This document shows, piece by piece, positions 1 to 9,538 of a stretch of DNA of 64,000 nucleotides. The notes below the pieces were generated by a model. The model searched no databases and had not been told where the DNA came from. It saw only the letters and a program-made list of their open reading frames with translations. The position numbers and the translations under genes are program-made. Within the stretch, counting starts at the first letter, position 1, and each line of letters starts with the position of its first letter. The DNA comes from Cryobacterium sp. SO1 (GTDB lineage: Bacteria; Actinomycetota; Actinomycetes; Actinomycetales; Microbacteriaceae), in contig NZ_CP067394.1 in assembly GCF_004210215.2 (NCBI RefSeq), forward strand, positions 992,001-1,056,000. Direction: 5' to 3'.

Positions 1-2
1 TC

Positions 3-239
3 AATGCCCGCAACCGGGTGTGGATCGCCCGGCGCAACCTGCCGGCGCCGCTGATGCCGTTCTACGTGGGGTCCTGGACGGCGATTCAGGTGCTGCGCGG
101 CGCCCGCGACCCGGCCGCCCTGAAGGCCTGGTTCCGCGGCTGGTGGGAAGGCTGGACCACCGACCCGGGTGAGCGGCGGCCGCTGTCGGCGCGCACCATC
201 TGGCGGATGACCCGCGCCGGCCGGCCCCCCGTCATCTGA
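3..239 (+). CDS. Glycosyltransferase family 2-like protein, C-terminal part (5' end outside window)
   Basis: The reading frame is open from the first bases of the window and stops at 239, so only the last 78 or so residues are visible. The segment VWIARRNLPAPLMPFYVGSW followed by a Trp-rich stretch (WFRGWWEGW) and the end RPPVI resembles the tail of actinobacterial GT2 rhamnosyl- or sugar transferases that build cell-wall polymers. No catalytic motif lies in the visible part, so the family is assigned by resemblance only. It precedes a TagF-like gene in the same direction, which fits a cell-surface polymer locus. Confidence 0.55.
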   Translation, partial: NARNRVWIARRNLPAPLMPFYVGSWTAIQVLRGARDPAALKAWFRGWWEGWTTDPGERRPLSARTIWRMTRAGRPPVI

Positions 240-324
240 ACCCATCGCTAACGATTGGCTACCGGCGCGCCTCATCCGAGGTTCAGTAGGCCTGAGGTCC
301 CACCTCGGTGGGTAGGCTGGAGCA

Positions 325-1608
325 GTGGTAAGCAGGAAAGACGTCCGACTCGCAGCAAAGCTGGTGAAGGACGTGCTCGGTTCCCGCAAAGCCCAACGTC
401 TCGTCGAGGAGCGTCTCGCCGTGCGCGGCCCGCTGCCTGCGCGTACCTTCACGATCGCTGTGTACTTCGCGGATGGGCCGGTCAACCTCTACCAGATGCG
501 CCAGTGGTACAAACCGCTCGCCAAGCTGGCGGAGACCTGGCCAGTGGTCGTCCTGAGCCGCACCGCCGGCGGCACGAATAAGCTGCTCGAGGAAAGCCCG
601 ATACCGGTCGCCTACGTGCGCAAGGTGGTCGACCTCGAACGGGTGATCGCCGAGCAGGACATCCGGGTCGTCCTCTACGTCAACCAGAATTCCCGCAACT
701 TCCAGATGATGCGCTACGGGCGCCGCTGGCACGTTTTCATCAACCACGGTGAGAGCGACAAGATGTACATGACCACCAACCAGTTCAAGGCGTACGACTA
801 CTCGTTCGTCGCCGGTCAGGCTGCGGTCGACAGGCTCGGCAAGGTGCTCTGGGACTACGACTTCGACAAGCGGGCGATCACCATCGGTCGACCCCAGGCC
901 GACCACTATTCCGGCCTGCTGCCGTATACGCCCGACGAGCGCACAGTCGTGCTCTACGCGCCCACCTGGGAAGGCGACCGCGCCGCCGCCGCCTACGGGT
1001 CCATCGCCACGCACGGCGTGGCTCTCGTCACGGCGCTGCTGCGAAGCCCCCGGCACCGGGTGATCTACCGTCCGCACCCGCGCTCCGGAGTCGTCGACCA
1101 CGAATACGGTGCGGCGAACAAACAGATCATGGCCGCCATCACCGCCGCGAACGGCCGCGACCCCGGCGCCCAGCACATCATCGACACCGGCGCTGAACTC
1201 GGATGGCAGCTGTCCGCCGCTGATGTCGCCATCGTGGACATCTCGGCGATGGTCTATGACCGGCTCGCCTCGGGCAAGCCGCTCATGGTGACACGGCCGT
1301 TGAACCCTCACGCCGCCATCGACACCAGCGGATACCTGTCCGACTGCGAGTGGCTCGGCGCCAGTGGCACCGCTGGCGTCGTGGAGACCCTGGACGAGCT
1401 TGTCAACGACAGCGGCGCCGAGCAGCGGCTGCAGGTCTGGGTGGAGCAGTACTTCGGCGATCCGACCCCCGGCGCACCGACGGCGCGATTCCAGGCCGCG
1501 ATCGAGCACCTGATGGCCGAGTGGGACCGCTTCGCCGAGGTTCACGCCGACGTCGATGACGGCCTCGCCGAGTTCGTCGACGATGCCAGCGAGATCGAAG
1601 AGGTCTAG
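325..1608 (+). CDS. CDP-glycerol glycerophosphotransferase family protein (TagF/TarF-like)
   Basis: This 427-residue protein resembles teichoic-acid polymerases that transfer polyol phosphate from a CDP-activated donor at the inner face of the membrane. Visible family features are the NHGESDK segment near residues 140-146, YAPTWEG near 211-217, an RPHP motif near 250 and the SAADVAIVDIS segment near 310. The N-terminus is basic and has no signal peptide. GTG 325 is chosen because a GGTAGGCTGGAG stretch lies just upstream. The exporter and nucleotidyltransferase genes at 2.6-4.9 kb on the opposite strand support a wall-polymer role. The exact polyol is not visible. Confidence 0.7.
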   Translation: MVSRKDVRLAAKLVKDVLGSRKAQRLVEERLAVRGPLPARTFTIAVYFADGPVNLYQMRQWYKPLAKLAETWPVVVLSRTAGGTNKLLEESPIPVAYVRKVVDLERVIAEQDIRVVLYVNQNSRNFQMMRYGRRWHVFINHGESDKMYMTTNQFKAYDYSFVAGQAAVDRLGKVLWDYDFDKRAITIGRPQADHYSGLLPYTPDERTVVLYAPTWEGDRAAAAYGSIATHGVALVTALLRSPRHRVIYRPHPRSGVVDHEYGAANKQIMAAITAANGRDPGAQHIIDTGAELGWQLSAADVAIVDISAMVYDRLASGKPLMVTRPLNPHAAIDTSGYLSDCEWLGASGTAGVVETLDELVNDSGAEQRLQVWVEQYFGDPTPGAPTARFQAAIEHLMAEWDRFAEVHADVDDGLAEFVDDASEIEEV

Positions 1609-2486
1609 CCCTCCGCGGGGTCGACCTGGTCTGCCGGCGCGCTCCTGCGGCGCCGCGGGCGGGGGAGGGCCCGGAGAGCCCCGTGACCCAACTGGGTGAG
1701 CCGGCCGCCGGGCACCACGGTGCCGTTCTGCAGCGTGATGGTGTGCACCTTCGGGTCCAGCTCGGCGCCGAACCAGGCCGGCGCCTGGCCGAACGCGAGC
1801 CTGGACGAGCCGACGACGCGTTTGCCGAGAATGTGGTTGCCCATTCCGCCGATGACGGCGCCGATGCCGAACGGCACGGCCTTGCCGATCAGGCTGGCCC
1901 CACCCTTGGCGGCGAACTGCCGGATGAAGGAGCGCTTCAGACGGTCGGTCAGCGGACCCATGATGGCCCGGGGGAGACTGGTGGTCACCAGTTCGCCCCA
2001 GTACGCGGTGCGCGCGACGCCGCCGCCGGTGACCTGGCCGGCCAGCTGACGTACCAGGTCGGAACCCTCGTGGCCGAGCATCATGGTCATGACCAGTGCC
2101 CTGGCCCGTTCGGGGTCGCTCACCGTGATGCCGTGTACCTCGCTGACGGACTGCGAGAACAGTGCGGTCGCTTCGAGGAACCCGGCGGTCTCAACACCCG
2201 ACAGGGCCAGGGTGATGCCGGTGCCCACGCCGGGGATCACAGCGGTCGCACCGACGGCCGCGCCACCGCTGGTCACTGCGGCGAGGTAACGTCGCTCCAG
2301 AATGCGCACGAGCTGCTCCGGGGTGGCATCCGGGTGACGGTGGCGGATGCTGCGAATGTGAGCGAGAACCGCCGGGCGATGGATGGCCATGACCCTGTCG
2401 AACCCGGTGGCGACGCCGGTGGGCAGCTGGCCGCCCCGCGGCAGCCCGCCGGTGGGCGACAGCAGTGGTGTGGGCTTCTTGGCCAT
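1605..2486 (-). CDS. Conserved hypothetical protein with glycine-rich hydrophobic segments
   Basis: A 293-residue protein of unknown function. The start ATG 2486 has a good GAGGAGG Shine-Dalgarno site. Two Gly/Ala-rich hydrophobic stretches are visible, one near residue 65-95 (VGATAVIPGVGTGITLALSG) and one near 205-225 (GKAVPFGIGAVIGGMGNHIL), suggesting membrane association. The C-terminus is basic (PRPRRRRSAP). It converges with the TagF-like gene with a 4-bp overlap of stop regions and lies downstream of the exporter ATPase. I do not recognise a named family. Confidence 0.6.
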   Translation of the reverse strand: MAKKPTPLLSPTGGLPRGGQLPTGVATGFDRVMAIHRPAVLAHIRSIRHRHPDATPEQLVRILERRYLAAVTSGGAAVGATAVIPGVGTGITLALSGVETAGFLEATALFSQSVSEVHGITVSDPERARALVMTMMLGHEGSDLVRQLAGQVTGGGVARTAYWGELVTTSLPRAIMGPLTDRLKRSFIRQFAAKGGASLIGKAVPFGIGAVIGGMGNHILGKRVVGSSRLAFGQAPAWFGAELDPKVHTITLQNGTVVPGGRLTQLGHGALRALPRPRRRRSAPADQVDPAEG

Positions 2487-2598
2487 GGTGCGGTCCTCCT
2501 CGGGTGCGCAAAGCATGAGTTTACGGTTCGAAACTGGGCATCGGCGAGAAAATTCCCAGTCAGATGCGGGGCGTTGGCCGTGACGAATCGAGGTCGGG

Positions 2599-3348
2599 TT
2601 ACGTCGCCGGTTTGATGCCGTATTCAGCGTTGTACCGGTCGAGAACCTCGTTGATCGGGGCGTCGAGGACCAGCGCGCCCTTGTCAAGATAGAGGCCCCT
2701 GGCGCAGAAGCGCCGCAGATCGCGTTCGTTGTGCGAGACGAAGAACAGGGTACGTCCGCCGGCGAGGAGCTCCTCGATGCGGCGGTAGCACTTCTCGCGG
2801 AAGGCCTTGTCGCCGACGGCCAACACCTCGTCGACGAGGATGATCGGCTCCTCAAGCCTGGAGATCACAGCGAACGCGATGCGCACCTTCATACCGCTGG
2901 AGAGGTGCTTGTACGGGGTATCGATGAAATCGGCGATCTCGGCGAACGCGATGATGTCGTCGAACCTGGAATCGATCTGCTTGCGCGTCATTCCATGCAG
3001 CCCCGCGGTGAGGTAGACGTTGTCGCGCACGGTGAGGTCGTCGACGAATCCTCCGGTGATCTCGATCAGCGGCGCGACCCCCTCGATGACATCAACGGTG
3101 CCCTCGTCGGGCAGGACAACACCGGTGACCAGTTTGAGCAGCGTGGACTTGCCCTGGCCGTTCCGACCGACCACGCCGATGGCCTCTCCGCGTTGCACCG
3201 TGAACGACACGTTCTGCAGCGCCCAGAACTCGCCGGGCCTGGTGCGACGGCGGGTGCTGGCGAACAGGTCTTTGAAGCTGCGGCGGCTGCGTCGGTTGCG
3301 GCGGAACCTGATCCCGACGTCGTTCAGGGAGATGACGGTCTCGGCCAT
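2599..3348 (-). CDS. ABC transporter ATP-binding protein, polysaccharide/teichoic acid export (Wzt/TagH-like)
   Basis: A 249-residue ATPase that would power export of a lipid-linked polymer across the membrane with the permease encoded just upstream. It shows Walker A GRNGQGKST, the signature LSSGM (short, as typical for the Wzt/TagH group), a Walker B region IILVDEVLAVGD and the switch His in FVSHNERDL. Its start overlaps the permease stop by one base (TGATG), so the two are translationally coupled. There is no C-terminal carbohydrate-binding extension, unlike long Wzt proteins. Confidence 0.85.
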   Translation of the reverse strand: MAETVISLNDVGIRFRRNRRSRRSFKDLFASTRRRTRPGEFWALQNVSFTVQRGEAIGVVGRNGQGKSTLLKLVTGVVLPDEGTVDVIEGVAPLIEITGGFVDDLTVRDNVYLTAGLHGMTRKQIDSRFDDIIAFAEIADFIDTPYKHLSSGMKVRIAFAVISRLEEPIILVDEVLAVGDKAFREKCYRRIEELLAGGRTLFFVSHNERDLRRFCARGLYLDKGALVLDAPINEVLDRYNAEYGIKPAT

Positions 3349-4148
3349 CAGATCTCCTTCAGAACGGCGCGCTCGGTGCGGGAGAAGACCAGCAGGCCGA
3401 TCCCGAGGAAGGCCACGGACATGACCACGCTGACGGTTACGACGAACCAGTCCAGCTCGCCGGGGAAGAACGCGGCACGGTAGAGGCTGAAGATGCCGCT
3501 GAGCGGGTTGAATGCCGCCCAGAAATGCAGCTGTTCCGGCAGGTCGCTGGTGCCGTAGATGATCGGTGACGCGTAGAACAGGAAGCGCAGGATGAGCTTG
3601 ACTGCCCGCTCGAGGTCGCGGAAGAACACGACCAGCGGGGCCACGATCAGGCCGACGCCGGCGGTGAGGATGGCCTGGATGATGATGGCCAGCGGGAAGA
3701 AGAACGCGTCCATGCTGATCTCGGCACCGGACCAGACGGCAAAGAGGATCAGGACGGGGATGGCGGCGACGAACTCGATGCCTTTGGAGAGCACGAGGCG
3801 GTTCACCCAGATGGTGCGGGGGATGCGGGTGGAGCGGATCAGCTTCGCTTCGCGCAGGAAGGCCCGGGTGCAGTCGGAGACGGCCCCGTTGAACCACATC
3901 CACGGCAGTAACGCGGCAAGCAGGAAGACGATGTACGGGTCGTTGCCCACGGTGCGTTGGAAGACCTGGGTGAAAACGAACCAGTAGATGCCGGCCATTA
4001 CCAGCGGGTCGAGGATCGACCAGAAATAGCCGAGCACCGAGGTTGAGTACCGCACCCGCAGGTCGCGCTGGGTCAGCAACCACAGCGAATGACGGTAACG
4101 CGCAAACGGGGTGCGCTGTTCAGGACGCACCTGAGCGTAACTACTCAC
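3348..4148 (-). CDS. ABC-2 type permease, polysaccharide/teichoic acid export (Wzm/TagG-like)
   Basis: A 266-residue membrane protein with about six hydrophobic segments. The region LTQRDLRVRYSTSVLGYFWS near the N-terminus is characteristic of Wzm/TagG permeases. The start is taken as GTG 4148, giving MSSYAQVRPEQ; longer upstream readings run into the neighbouring intergenic DNA and look spurious. It forms an operon with the ATPase that follows it and probably with the nucleotidyltransferase upstream at 4219-4911. Together they would export a wall polymer such as the TagF-like product. Confidence 0.8.
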   Translation of the reverse strand: MSSYAQVRPEQRTPFARYRHSLWLLTQRDLRVRYSTSVLGYFWSILDPLVMAGIYWFVFTQVFQRTVGNDPYIVFLLAALLPWMWFNGAVSDCTRAFLREAKLIRSTRIPRTIWVNRLVLSKGIEFVAAIPVLILFAVWSGAEISMDAFFFPLAIIIQAILTAGVGLIVAPLVVFFRDLERAVKLILRFLFYASPIIYGTSDLPEQLHFWAAFNPLSGIFSLYRAAFFPGELDWFVVTVSVVMSVAFLGIGLLVFSRTERAVLKEI

Positions 4149-4218
4149 GCGCTCTATCGTATGGGAGCGAAATGGGGCGCCGCGCCATTGGCGGCGGCGC
4201 CCCACGGCGGACAGATGA

Positions 4219-4911
4219 TCAGACGAACAGGTTGGCGCGCTCGAGGTCCTCGGCGAAGTCGACCTCGACTGCGTAGAAGTCCGAGATGTCGACGGGTTCG
4301 ACGAGCATACGGTTCTTCTCGATCGCGAGCTCGATGCCGCGCTCGAAGTAGTCCTGGTCGGCAACCTTGCTGAGGTGGTGGATGAGCATGGCCTTGTCGG
4401 CAGCGGACACGTAGTTGATGCCCACGGCCTCGCCGAGACCGTTTTTCACGGTCTTGGACAGCTCCTTGATGTAGCCCTCGGCGCTCGTCGTGTACTTGAC
4501 TTCCTCGTCAGACACCTTGGACGTGTTGACCGTGACGAAGGACTGGTCGCGCTTCATCATCGCTGCGGCGCGGTCGAGGATGGCGGGATCGAAGACGACG
4601 TCGCCGTTCATCCACAGCACGCCACCGTTGGCGGATGCGCGCAGGGCTCGCAGCAGGCTCTTGGACGTGTTGGTCACGTCGTACTGCTCGTTGTAGACGA
4701 AAGACGCCTGCGGGAAGGCCTCGATAATGTGCTCGAGCTTGTAGCCGACGACGATGGTGACCTTGGTCTTCTTGCCGAAGGCGTGCTCGATGTTGTCGAA
4801 CTGCTGCTGCATGATCGTGCGGCCGTCATTGAGTTCGGTCAAAGGTTTGGGCAGTGAGCGGCCGAGGCGGCTGCCCATTCCTGCTGCAAGTATTACTACC
4901 TGGGTGGTCAC
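4219..4911 (-). CDS. Nucleotidyltransferase, LicC/CDP-activating type
   Basis: A 230-residue NTP-transferase fold protein. The N-terminus VILAAGMGSRLGRSLPKPLT carries the G-x-G-x-R...PK nucleotide-binding signature, and WMNGDVVFD near residue 100 supplies the metal-binding Asp. The overall layout is like LicC (phosphocholine cytidylyltransferase) and related enzymes that charge a polyol or choline phosphate with a nucleotide. In this locus it would supply the activated precursor for the polymer made and exported by its neighbours. The substrate cannot be read from sequence. Confidence 0.7.
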   Translation of the reverse strand: MTTQVVILAAGMGSRLGRSLPKPLTELNDGRTIMQQQFDNIEHAFGKKTKVTIVVGYKLEHIIEAFPQASFVYNEQYDVTNTSKSLLRALRASANGGVLWMNGDVVFDPAILDRAAAMMKRDQSFVTVNTSKVSDEEVKYTTSAEGYIKELSKTVKNGLGEAVGINYVSAADKAMLIHHLSKVADQDYFERGIELAIEKNRMLVEPVDISDFYAVEVDFAEDLERANLFV

Positions 4912-5204
4912 GAATATCTCCTAAGAAAGATCTGGGTGGCCCCGCGGCAGCAGGACGTTTTAGTCGAGTTTGCCTGCGGTTCACCCTTAAGTTCACGTAT
5001 AGACACTCCGTTATGCCACCTTCAGACTAGCCGACCACCCCGTTCCGGGGGAAGAGTCGGCCCAATGCGTGTCCGGATCGTGACGATGGTGCGGCGCCGT
5101 GACCGGGGATTCCAGTGCCGAATCCAGTCGGAGACCTGGAGGGAATCCGCCCGCGGATGACGCCATCCTCAGCGAGGTCAGACGGTCCTTGGTAGGTTAG
5201 CGAG

Positions 5205-7673
5205 GTGACTCCAGTGCCTCCGAACTCCGAGCCCGACGAGCAGACTCCTGTCTTGCCCGTTCCCGATACGGAGCCGGAACGTGAGGGTAGTGCCATCGAA
5301 CACGACACCCCTGCGGACCGCCCCCATGAGCCCGTTTCTCCGTCCACGGCCGTGCCGCCGACAGACGTGAAACCGCCCCGCAAGACCCCGGTACGCCGCG
5401 CGCCCCGGACCACCGCGCCCAAGCCGATGACGAACAGGGCCGATGGGGCGTCGAGCGCGCCCGGCGATGCCGCCCACGCAGCTACTTCCGACGCAGCTAC
5501 TTCGCAATCAGCCGCTCCCGCCGCAGCCGCTCCCGCCGCAGCCGCTCCCGCCGCAGCGACTGCCGCCGACTCGGCCGCGCCGGCAAAACCCGCGCGAAGC
5601 ACCACCCGCGCACCGCGCACTCCCGCGTCTCCGCGAGCCGCGACCACCCCCCGCGCTCCGGCCAAGAAGAAGCCGGTCACGCAGGCGCTCGCTGAAGACG
5701 TGGCTGCGCCACCGACGACGCCCGTGACACCGGGTGTGGACGCCTCGGCGCTGAGCGTCACCTCGGCCGCTGCCGAGGTTGACCGCGCCGAACCCGTTGC
5801 GGCTGCCCCGCGAGTCCCGGTGACCCGTGCCCCCGCTGCCCGGAAGACGCCCGTGAAGGCGCCTTCGAAGGCGACCAGGCTGCCGGCCACCACAACAGCC
5901 ACGGCGGACACCGCCGATGCCGTCGAGGCAGCCGCCATCGTCGACCAGGACCTGCCCGACGGCTCCGCTCAGGCGACCGCTGACAGGCCCGCCACCGCAG
6001 CGGCGCGCTCGAGCAATGCGCGGACGGCGGCCTCGAAGGCCGCCGCAGCGAAAGCGGCCGCCGCCAAGTCGGAATCGGCGACCAAGGCCGGCGCCGCCCG
6101 CGCGGCCGCGACGAAGGCTGCCGCGACGAAGGCCGCCGCCGCCAGGACCGCCGCCACAGCATCGGCCCGCGCCGCTACCGCCGCCGCCGCGGCCCGTTCG
6201 GCTGCCGTCGAGGACACGACCTCCGCTGCCGCGCCCGTCAAGGCCGGCTCCGGAGTCGCTGAGCCCCTCGTGCACGAGCCGGTCATTGCTGCGCCCGTCA
6301 GGCACGAGCCGCTCGTTGCTGAGCCCGTCGTTGGTGAGCCCGTCGTTGCCGAGCCCGTCGCTACCCAGCCCGGAGGGGATGAGCTAGCGGTTGACGAATC
6401 CGTCGTCGACGCGCACACGGTAGTGCTGCCCGTCGCCCAGGCCGCTGGCGCGCCGGCCGACGAGAACGTCGACCCGCCGGTGCCCGCCGACGCCGACGAG
6501 ACCGCCGTCCTCACAACGCCCACAGCCGACTCGGACGACACTGTGGTTCTGACCACGGCTCCGGCCTTGAGCAGCCCGGTCACCGAGCCGGCACGGCCGT
6601 CGCGCAAGCCGTTTTGGAAACTGCCCCGGTTGACCCTGCGGCAGGCCGACACGGTGCCACCGGCCGTGGCTCCGGCCGAGCCCAGCGAGGTCGTCGCCAT
6701 TGAGGAGTCTCCGGCCGCCGCCGCTCCGGGCCAGACCTTGACCGGCAAGGCCCCCGTCACAGCTGCGGCACCCGTCGTGATGGCCGCAGACGCCGCCCGC
6801 CCGGCCACGGTCGTGCCCGATCCCGGTTCCACGGGCGCGCTGCGCGTCCTACCGGTCGTGCGCAAGCCGTCGGTGCCGCGCACCGGCGCATCCGACGTGG
6901 TCGGCGGCCTCGCCCCCGTCGAAATTGCGGTCAGCGGGTTGAACAAGCGTTTCGGCCAGAACATCGCCGTCGCCGACGTCAACCTCGAGGTCCGGGCCGG
7001 CTCGTTCTTCGGCATCGTCGGACCCAATGGCGCGGGCAAGACCACGACGCTCTCGATGATCACAGGTTTACTGCGGCCGGACTCCGGATCGATCCAGGTG
7101 CACGGTGTTGACGTGTGGGCAGATCCCATCGCCGCCAAGCGCACCATCGGTGTGCTCCCCGACCGGCTGCGCCTGTTCGACAGGCTCACCGGAGCGCAGT
7201 TGCTCTACTACGCCGGTGTGCTGCGGGGTCTCGAGAGCGAAACCGTGCGCGCCCGCTCCGCCGACCTGGCCGCGGCCTTCGGCATCGAGGACGCCCTCAA
7301 CCGCTTGGTCGCTGACTACTCGGCAGGCATGACCAAGAAGATCGCCCTGGCCTGCGCCATGATCCACTCACCGAGGGTACTCGTGCTCGACGAACCGTTC
7401 GAATCGGTCGACCCGGTGTCGGCCGTGAACGTCACCGAGATCCTGCAGCGCTACGTCGCCGCGGGCGGTACCGTGATTCTCTCCAGCCACGGCATGGACC
7501 TCATCCAGCGGGTCTGCGACCACGTGGCAATCATCGTGCAGGGCTCCGTGCTGGCCGCGGGAACGATCGACGAGGTGCGCGGCAACGTGTCACTCGAAGA
7601 ACGCTTCGTGGACCTGGCCGGCGGACGAAAGGTTGCGGAGGGCCTGGAGTGGTTGCACAATTTCTCGGACTGA
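5205..7673 (+). CDS. ABC transporter ATPase with very long disordered Ala/Pro-rich N-terminal extension
   Basis: This 822-residue protein has a canonical ABC ATPase domain only from about residue 570 onward: Walker A GPNGAGKTTT near 605, signature YSAGM near 705, Walker B VLVLDEPFE near 725 and a switch His in SSHGMD. The first 570 residues are low complexity, rich in Ala, Pro, Thr and Lys, with repeats such as PAAAAPAAAA, KAAAAKAAAAK and a run of EPVVAEPV-like units. No stop interrupts it, so it may be a real fusion, or the true start may be nearer 6.9 kb. It overlaps the permease gene by 25 bp. The substrate is unknown. Confidence 0.75.
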   Translation: MTPVPPNSEPDEQTPVLPVPDTEPEREGSAIEHDTPADRPHEPVSPSTAVPPTDVKPPRKTPVRRAPRTTAPKPMTNRADGASSAPGDAAHAATSDAATSQSAAPAAAAPAAAAPAAATAADSAAPAKPARSTTRAPRTPASPRAATTPRAPAKKKPVTQALAEDVAAPPTTPVTPGVDASALSVTSAAAEVDRAEPVAAAPRVPVTRAPAARKTPVKAPSKATRLPATTTATADTADAVEAAAIVDQDLPDGSAQATADRPATAAARSSNARTAASKAAAAKAAAAKSESATKAGAARAAATKAAATKAAAARTAATASARAATAAAAARSAAVEDTTSAAAPVKAGSGVAEPLVHEPVIAAPVRHEPLVAEPVVGEPVVAEPVATQPGGDELAVDESVVDAHTVVLPVAQAAGAPADENVDPPVPADADETAVLTTPTADSDDTVVLTTAPALSSPVTEPARPSRKPFWKLPRLTLRQADTVPPAVAPAEPSEVVAIEESPAAAAPGQTLTGKAPVTAAAPVVMAADAARPATVVPDPGSTGALRVLPVVRKPSVPRTGASDVVGGLAPVEIAVSGLNKRFGQNIAVADVNLEVRAGSFFGIVGPNGAGKTTTLSMITGLLRPDSGSIQVHGVDVWADPIAAKRTIGVLPDRLRLFDRLTGAQLLYYAGVLRGLESETVRARSADLAAAFGIEDALNRLVADYSAGMTKKIALACAMIHSPRVLVLDEPFESVDPVSAVNVTEILQRYVAAGGTVILSSHGMDLIQRVCDHVAIIVQGSVLAAGTIDEVRGNVSLEERFVDLAGGRKVAEGLEWLHNFSD

Positions 7674-9223
7674 AACTGAGGCTTCTCGCCAATCTGTTCC
7701 GGCGTAGCCCCTGGCAGGTCGTGGGAGTGGTGCTCGGTTTGGTGTACGGGCTGCTCGTCGCCGTGGCGTTGGTGGCCATGCTCGTCGCCTTCCGTTTCGT
7801 CGACGATGTCGGCACCATTCGTGACGGCGTCACCGTGGTGGGGTCGCTTGTGGTGCTCGGGTTCGTCCTCGTGCCGCTGGTCTTCGGCGTGGACGACAGC
7901 ATGGACCCGCGCAAATTCTCCACCCTGGGCATCCCGAACAAGCAGCTGTCCCTGGGCCTGGCGGTCTCCGCACTGGTCGGGGTGCCGGCGACGACTCTGG
8001 CGATCGTGCTGCTTGGCACCATCGTGACCTGGTCACGGGGGGTGGTCGAGACCCTGCTCGCCATCGTGGCGGCGGCCCTGCTGCTGGCAACCTGCATGCT
8101 CGCCTCGCGGGTGAGCACGTCGATATCGGCCTTCCTGCTGTCCACCCGACGCTCCCGCGAGTTCACCGGCATCCTCGGCATCCTGCTGATCGTCATGATC
8201 ACCCCCGTGGTGGTGTTGCTGGTCAACGTGGACTGGAGCAAGTACGGGCTCGACCTCCTCGGCGGTTTCGCAGCCATCCTCGGCTGGACGCCACTGGGTG
8301 CGGCGTGGGCCGTGCCGGGCGACGCCGCTGCCGGTGAATGGGGCCTGTCCTTCCTCAGGCTCCTGATCGCCACGGCCACCGTGTACCTGCTCTGGCTCGC
8401 CTGGCAAGGTCTGGTGGCGCGGATGCTTGTGTCGCCTGGTCGTGAGGCGCAGGCCAGGGCCTACGTCGGCCTGGGCTGGTTCGACCGGATGCCGCACAAC
8501 CCGATCGGCGCCATCGCCGCCCGCAGCATCACCTACTGGGGTCGTGACCCGCGCTACTGGGTCTCGTTGATCATGATCCCGATCGTGCCGATCCTTGTCG
8601 TCCTGCCGCTCGTCTTCGCCGGCATGCCGTTCGAGTACCTCGTCCTGGTTCCGGTGCCGCTCATGTGCGTCTTCCTCGGCTGGACGCTGCACAACGATGT
8701 GGCTTATGACCACACCGCCATCTGGCTGCACGTGGTCTCCGGGCCACGCGGCGTCGCCGACAGGGTCGGCCGTCTGGTTCCGGCATTGTTCGTGGGCATC
8801 CCGCTGATCGGCCTCGGTTCCGCGGTCAGCGTAAGCATCCACGGCGACTGGGCCGTGCTTCCCGGGCTGCTCGGCGTGAGTACCTGCATCCTGCTGGCCG
8901 GGCTCGGCTTTTCAAGCTTCACCTCGGCCCGGTTCCCCTACCCGGCGACCAAGCCGGGGGACAGCCCGTTCGCTCAGCCGCAGTCGTCGGACACGGCCGC
9001 CGCGGTCATCCAGTCGCTCACCTTCGTCGGGTCGATCGTCGTGGCGCTGCCGGCCATTGTGTGCGCGGTGCTGGGAATTTTTGTGGATCCGATCTGGAAC
9101 CTCCCGGCGCTGTACTGGGGGCTCGGTATCGGCTTCGTCATGCTCATCGGCGGGGTGTGGCTGGGTTCGCGTACCTTCGAACGTCGCGGCCCGGAGATGC
9201 TCTCCTCCGCATTGCGCGCGTAG
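7649..9223 (+). CDS. ABC transporter permease, large multi-spanning membrane protein
   Basis: A 524-residue protein with roughly ten or more hydrophobic segments, for example VVGVVLGLVYGLLVAVALVA near the N-terminus. It starts at GTG 7649 inside the end of the ATPase gene (25-bp overlap), so the two are made together and probably form one exporter. No extracytoplasmic substrate-binding protein is encoded nearby, which fits an exporter rather than an importer. The substrate is not evident. Confidence 0.7.
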   Translation: MVAQFLGLKLRLLANLFRRSPWQVVGVVLGLVYGLLVAVALVAMLVAFRFVDDVGTIRDGVTVVGSLVVLGFVLVPLVFGVDDSMDPRKFSTLGIPNKQLSLGLAVSALVGVPATTLAIVLLGTIVTWSRGVVETLLAIVAAALLLATCMLASRVSTSISAFLLSTRRSREFTGILGILLIVMITPVVVLLVNVDWSKYGLDLLGGFAAILGWTPLGAAWAVPGDAAAGEWGLSFLRLLIATATVYLLWLAWQGLVARMLVSPGREAQARAYVGLGWFDRMPHNPIGAIAARSITYWGRDPRYWVSLIMIPIVPILVVLPLVFAGMPFEYLVLVPVPLMCVFLGWTLHNDVAYDHTAIWLHVVSGPRGVADRVGRLVPALFVGIPLIGLGSAVSVSIHGDWAVLPGLLGVSTCILLAGLGFSSFTSARFPYPATKPGDSPFAQPQSSDTAAAVIQSLTFVGSIVVALPAIVCAVLGIFVDPIWNLPALYWGLGIGFVMLIGGVWLGSRTFERRGPEMLSSALRA

Positions 9224-9241
9224 CTGCATACACTTGAGGTC

Positions 9242-9538
9242 ATGACACACGACATTCGCGCGAGCATCGCAGAGCCCGGCCGTGGCCCGGAAACCGGCGG
9301 CGGAACCTCCACCCTCGACCGTGAGCTCGAGGAGCTGCTCAATCAGGAGCAGATCGAGCCCGGCGACCACGAACGCTTCTCGCACTACGTGCCGAAGGAC
9401 AAGATCCTCGAATCCGCCATGACCGGTAAGCCGGTCAAGGCGCTGTGTGGCAAGAAGTGGCTGCCGGGACGGGACCCGGAGAAGTTCCCCGTCTGCCCGA
9501 CCTGCAAGGCAATCTACGAGAAGATGAAGCAGGACTAG
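9242..9538 (+). CDS. DUF3039 family protein (small zinc-ribbon-like protein)
   Basis: A 98-residue actinobacterial protein. The segment HYVPKDKILESAMTGKPVKA followed by LCGKKW and CPTCKAIYEKM is the DUF3039 pattern; one Cys plus a CxxC pair suggest a metal-binding site. The N-terminus is charged and probably unstructured. It starts 18 bp after the permease stop. The function of the family is not established. The stop abuts the stop of the convergent pncB gene. Confidence 0.75.
   Translation: MTHDIRASIAEPGRGPETGGGTSTLDRELEELLNQEQIEPGDHERFSHYVPKDKILESAMTGKPVKALCGKKWLPGRDPEKFPVCPTCKAIYEKMKQD

Noticed and set aside
283..1545. Long reverse open frame of 420 codons opposite the TagF-like gene
   Set aside because: It mirrors codon positions of the forward gene in high-GC DNA; the forward protein has recognisable motifs and this one has none.
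6020..6200. Short tandem repeats in the ABC fusion gene as a mobile or regulatory repeat
   Set aside because: They are in-frame codon repeats (Lys-Ala and Ala runs) of a low-complexity protein region.
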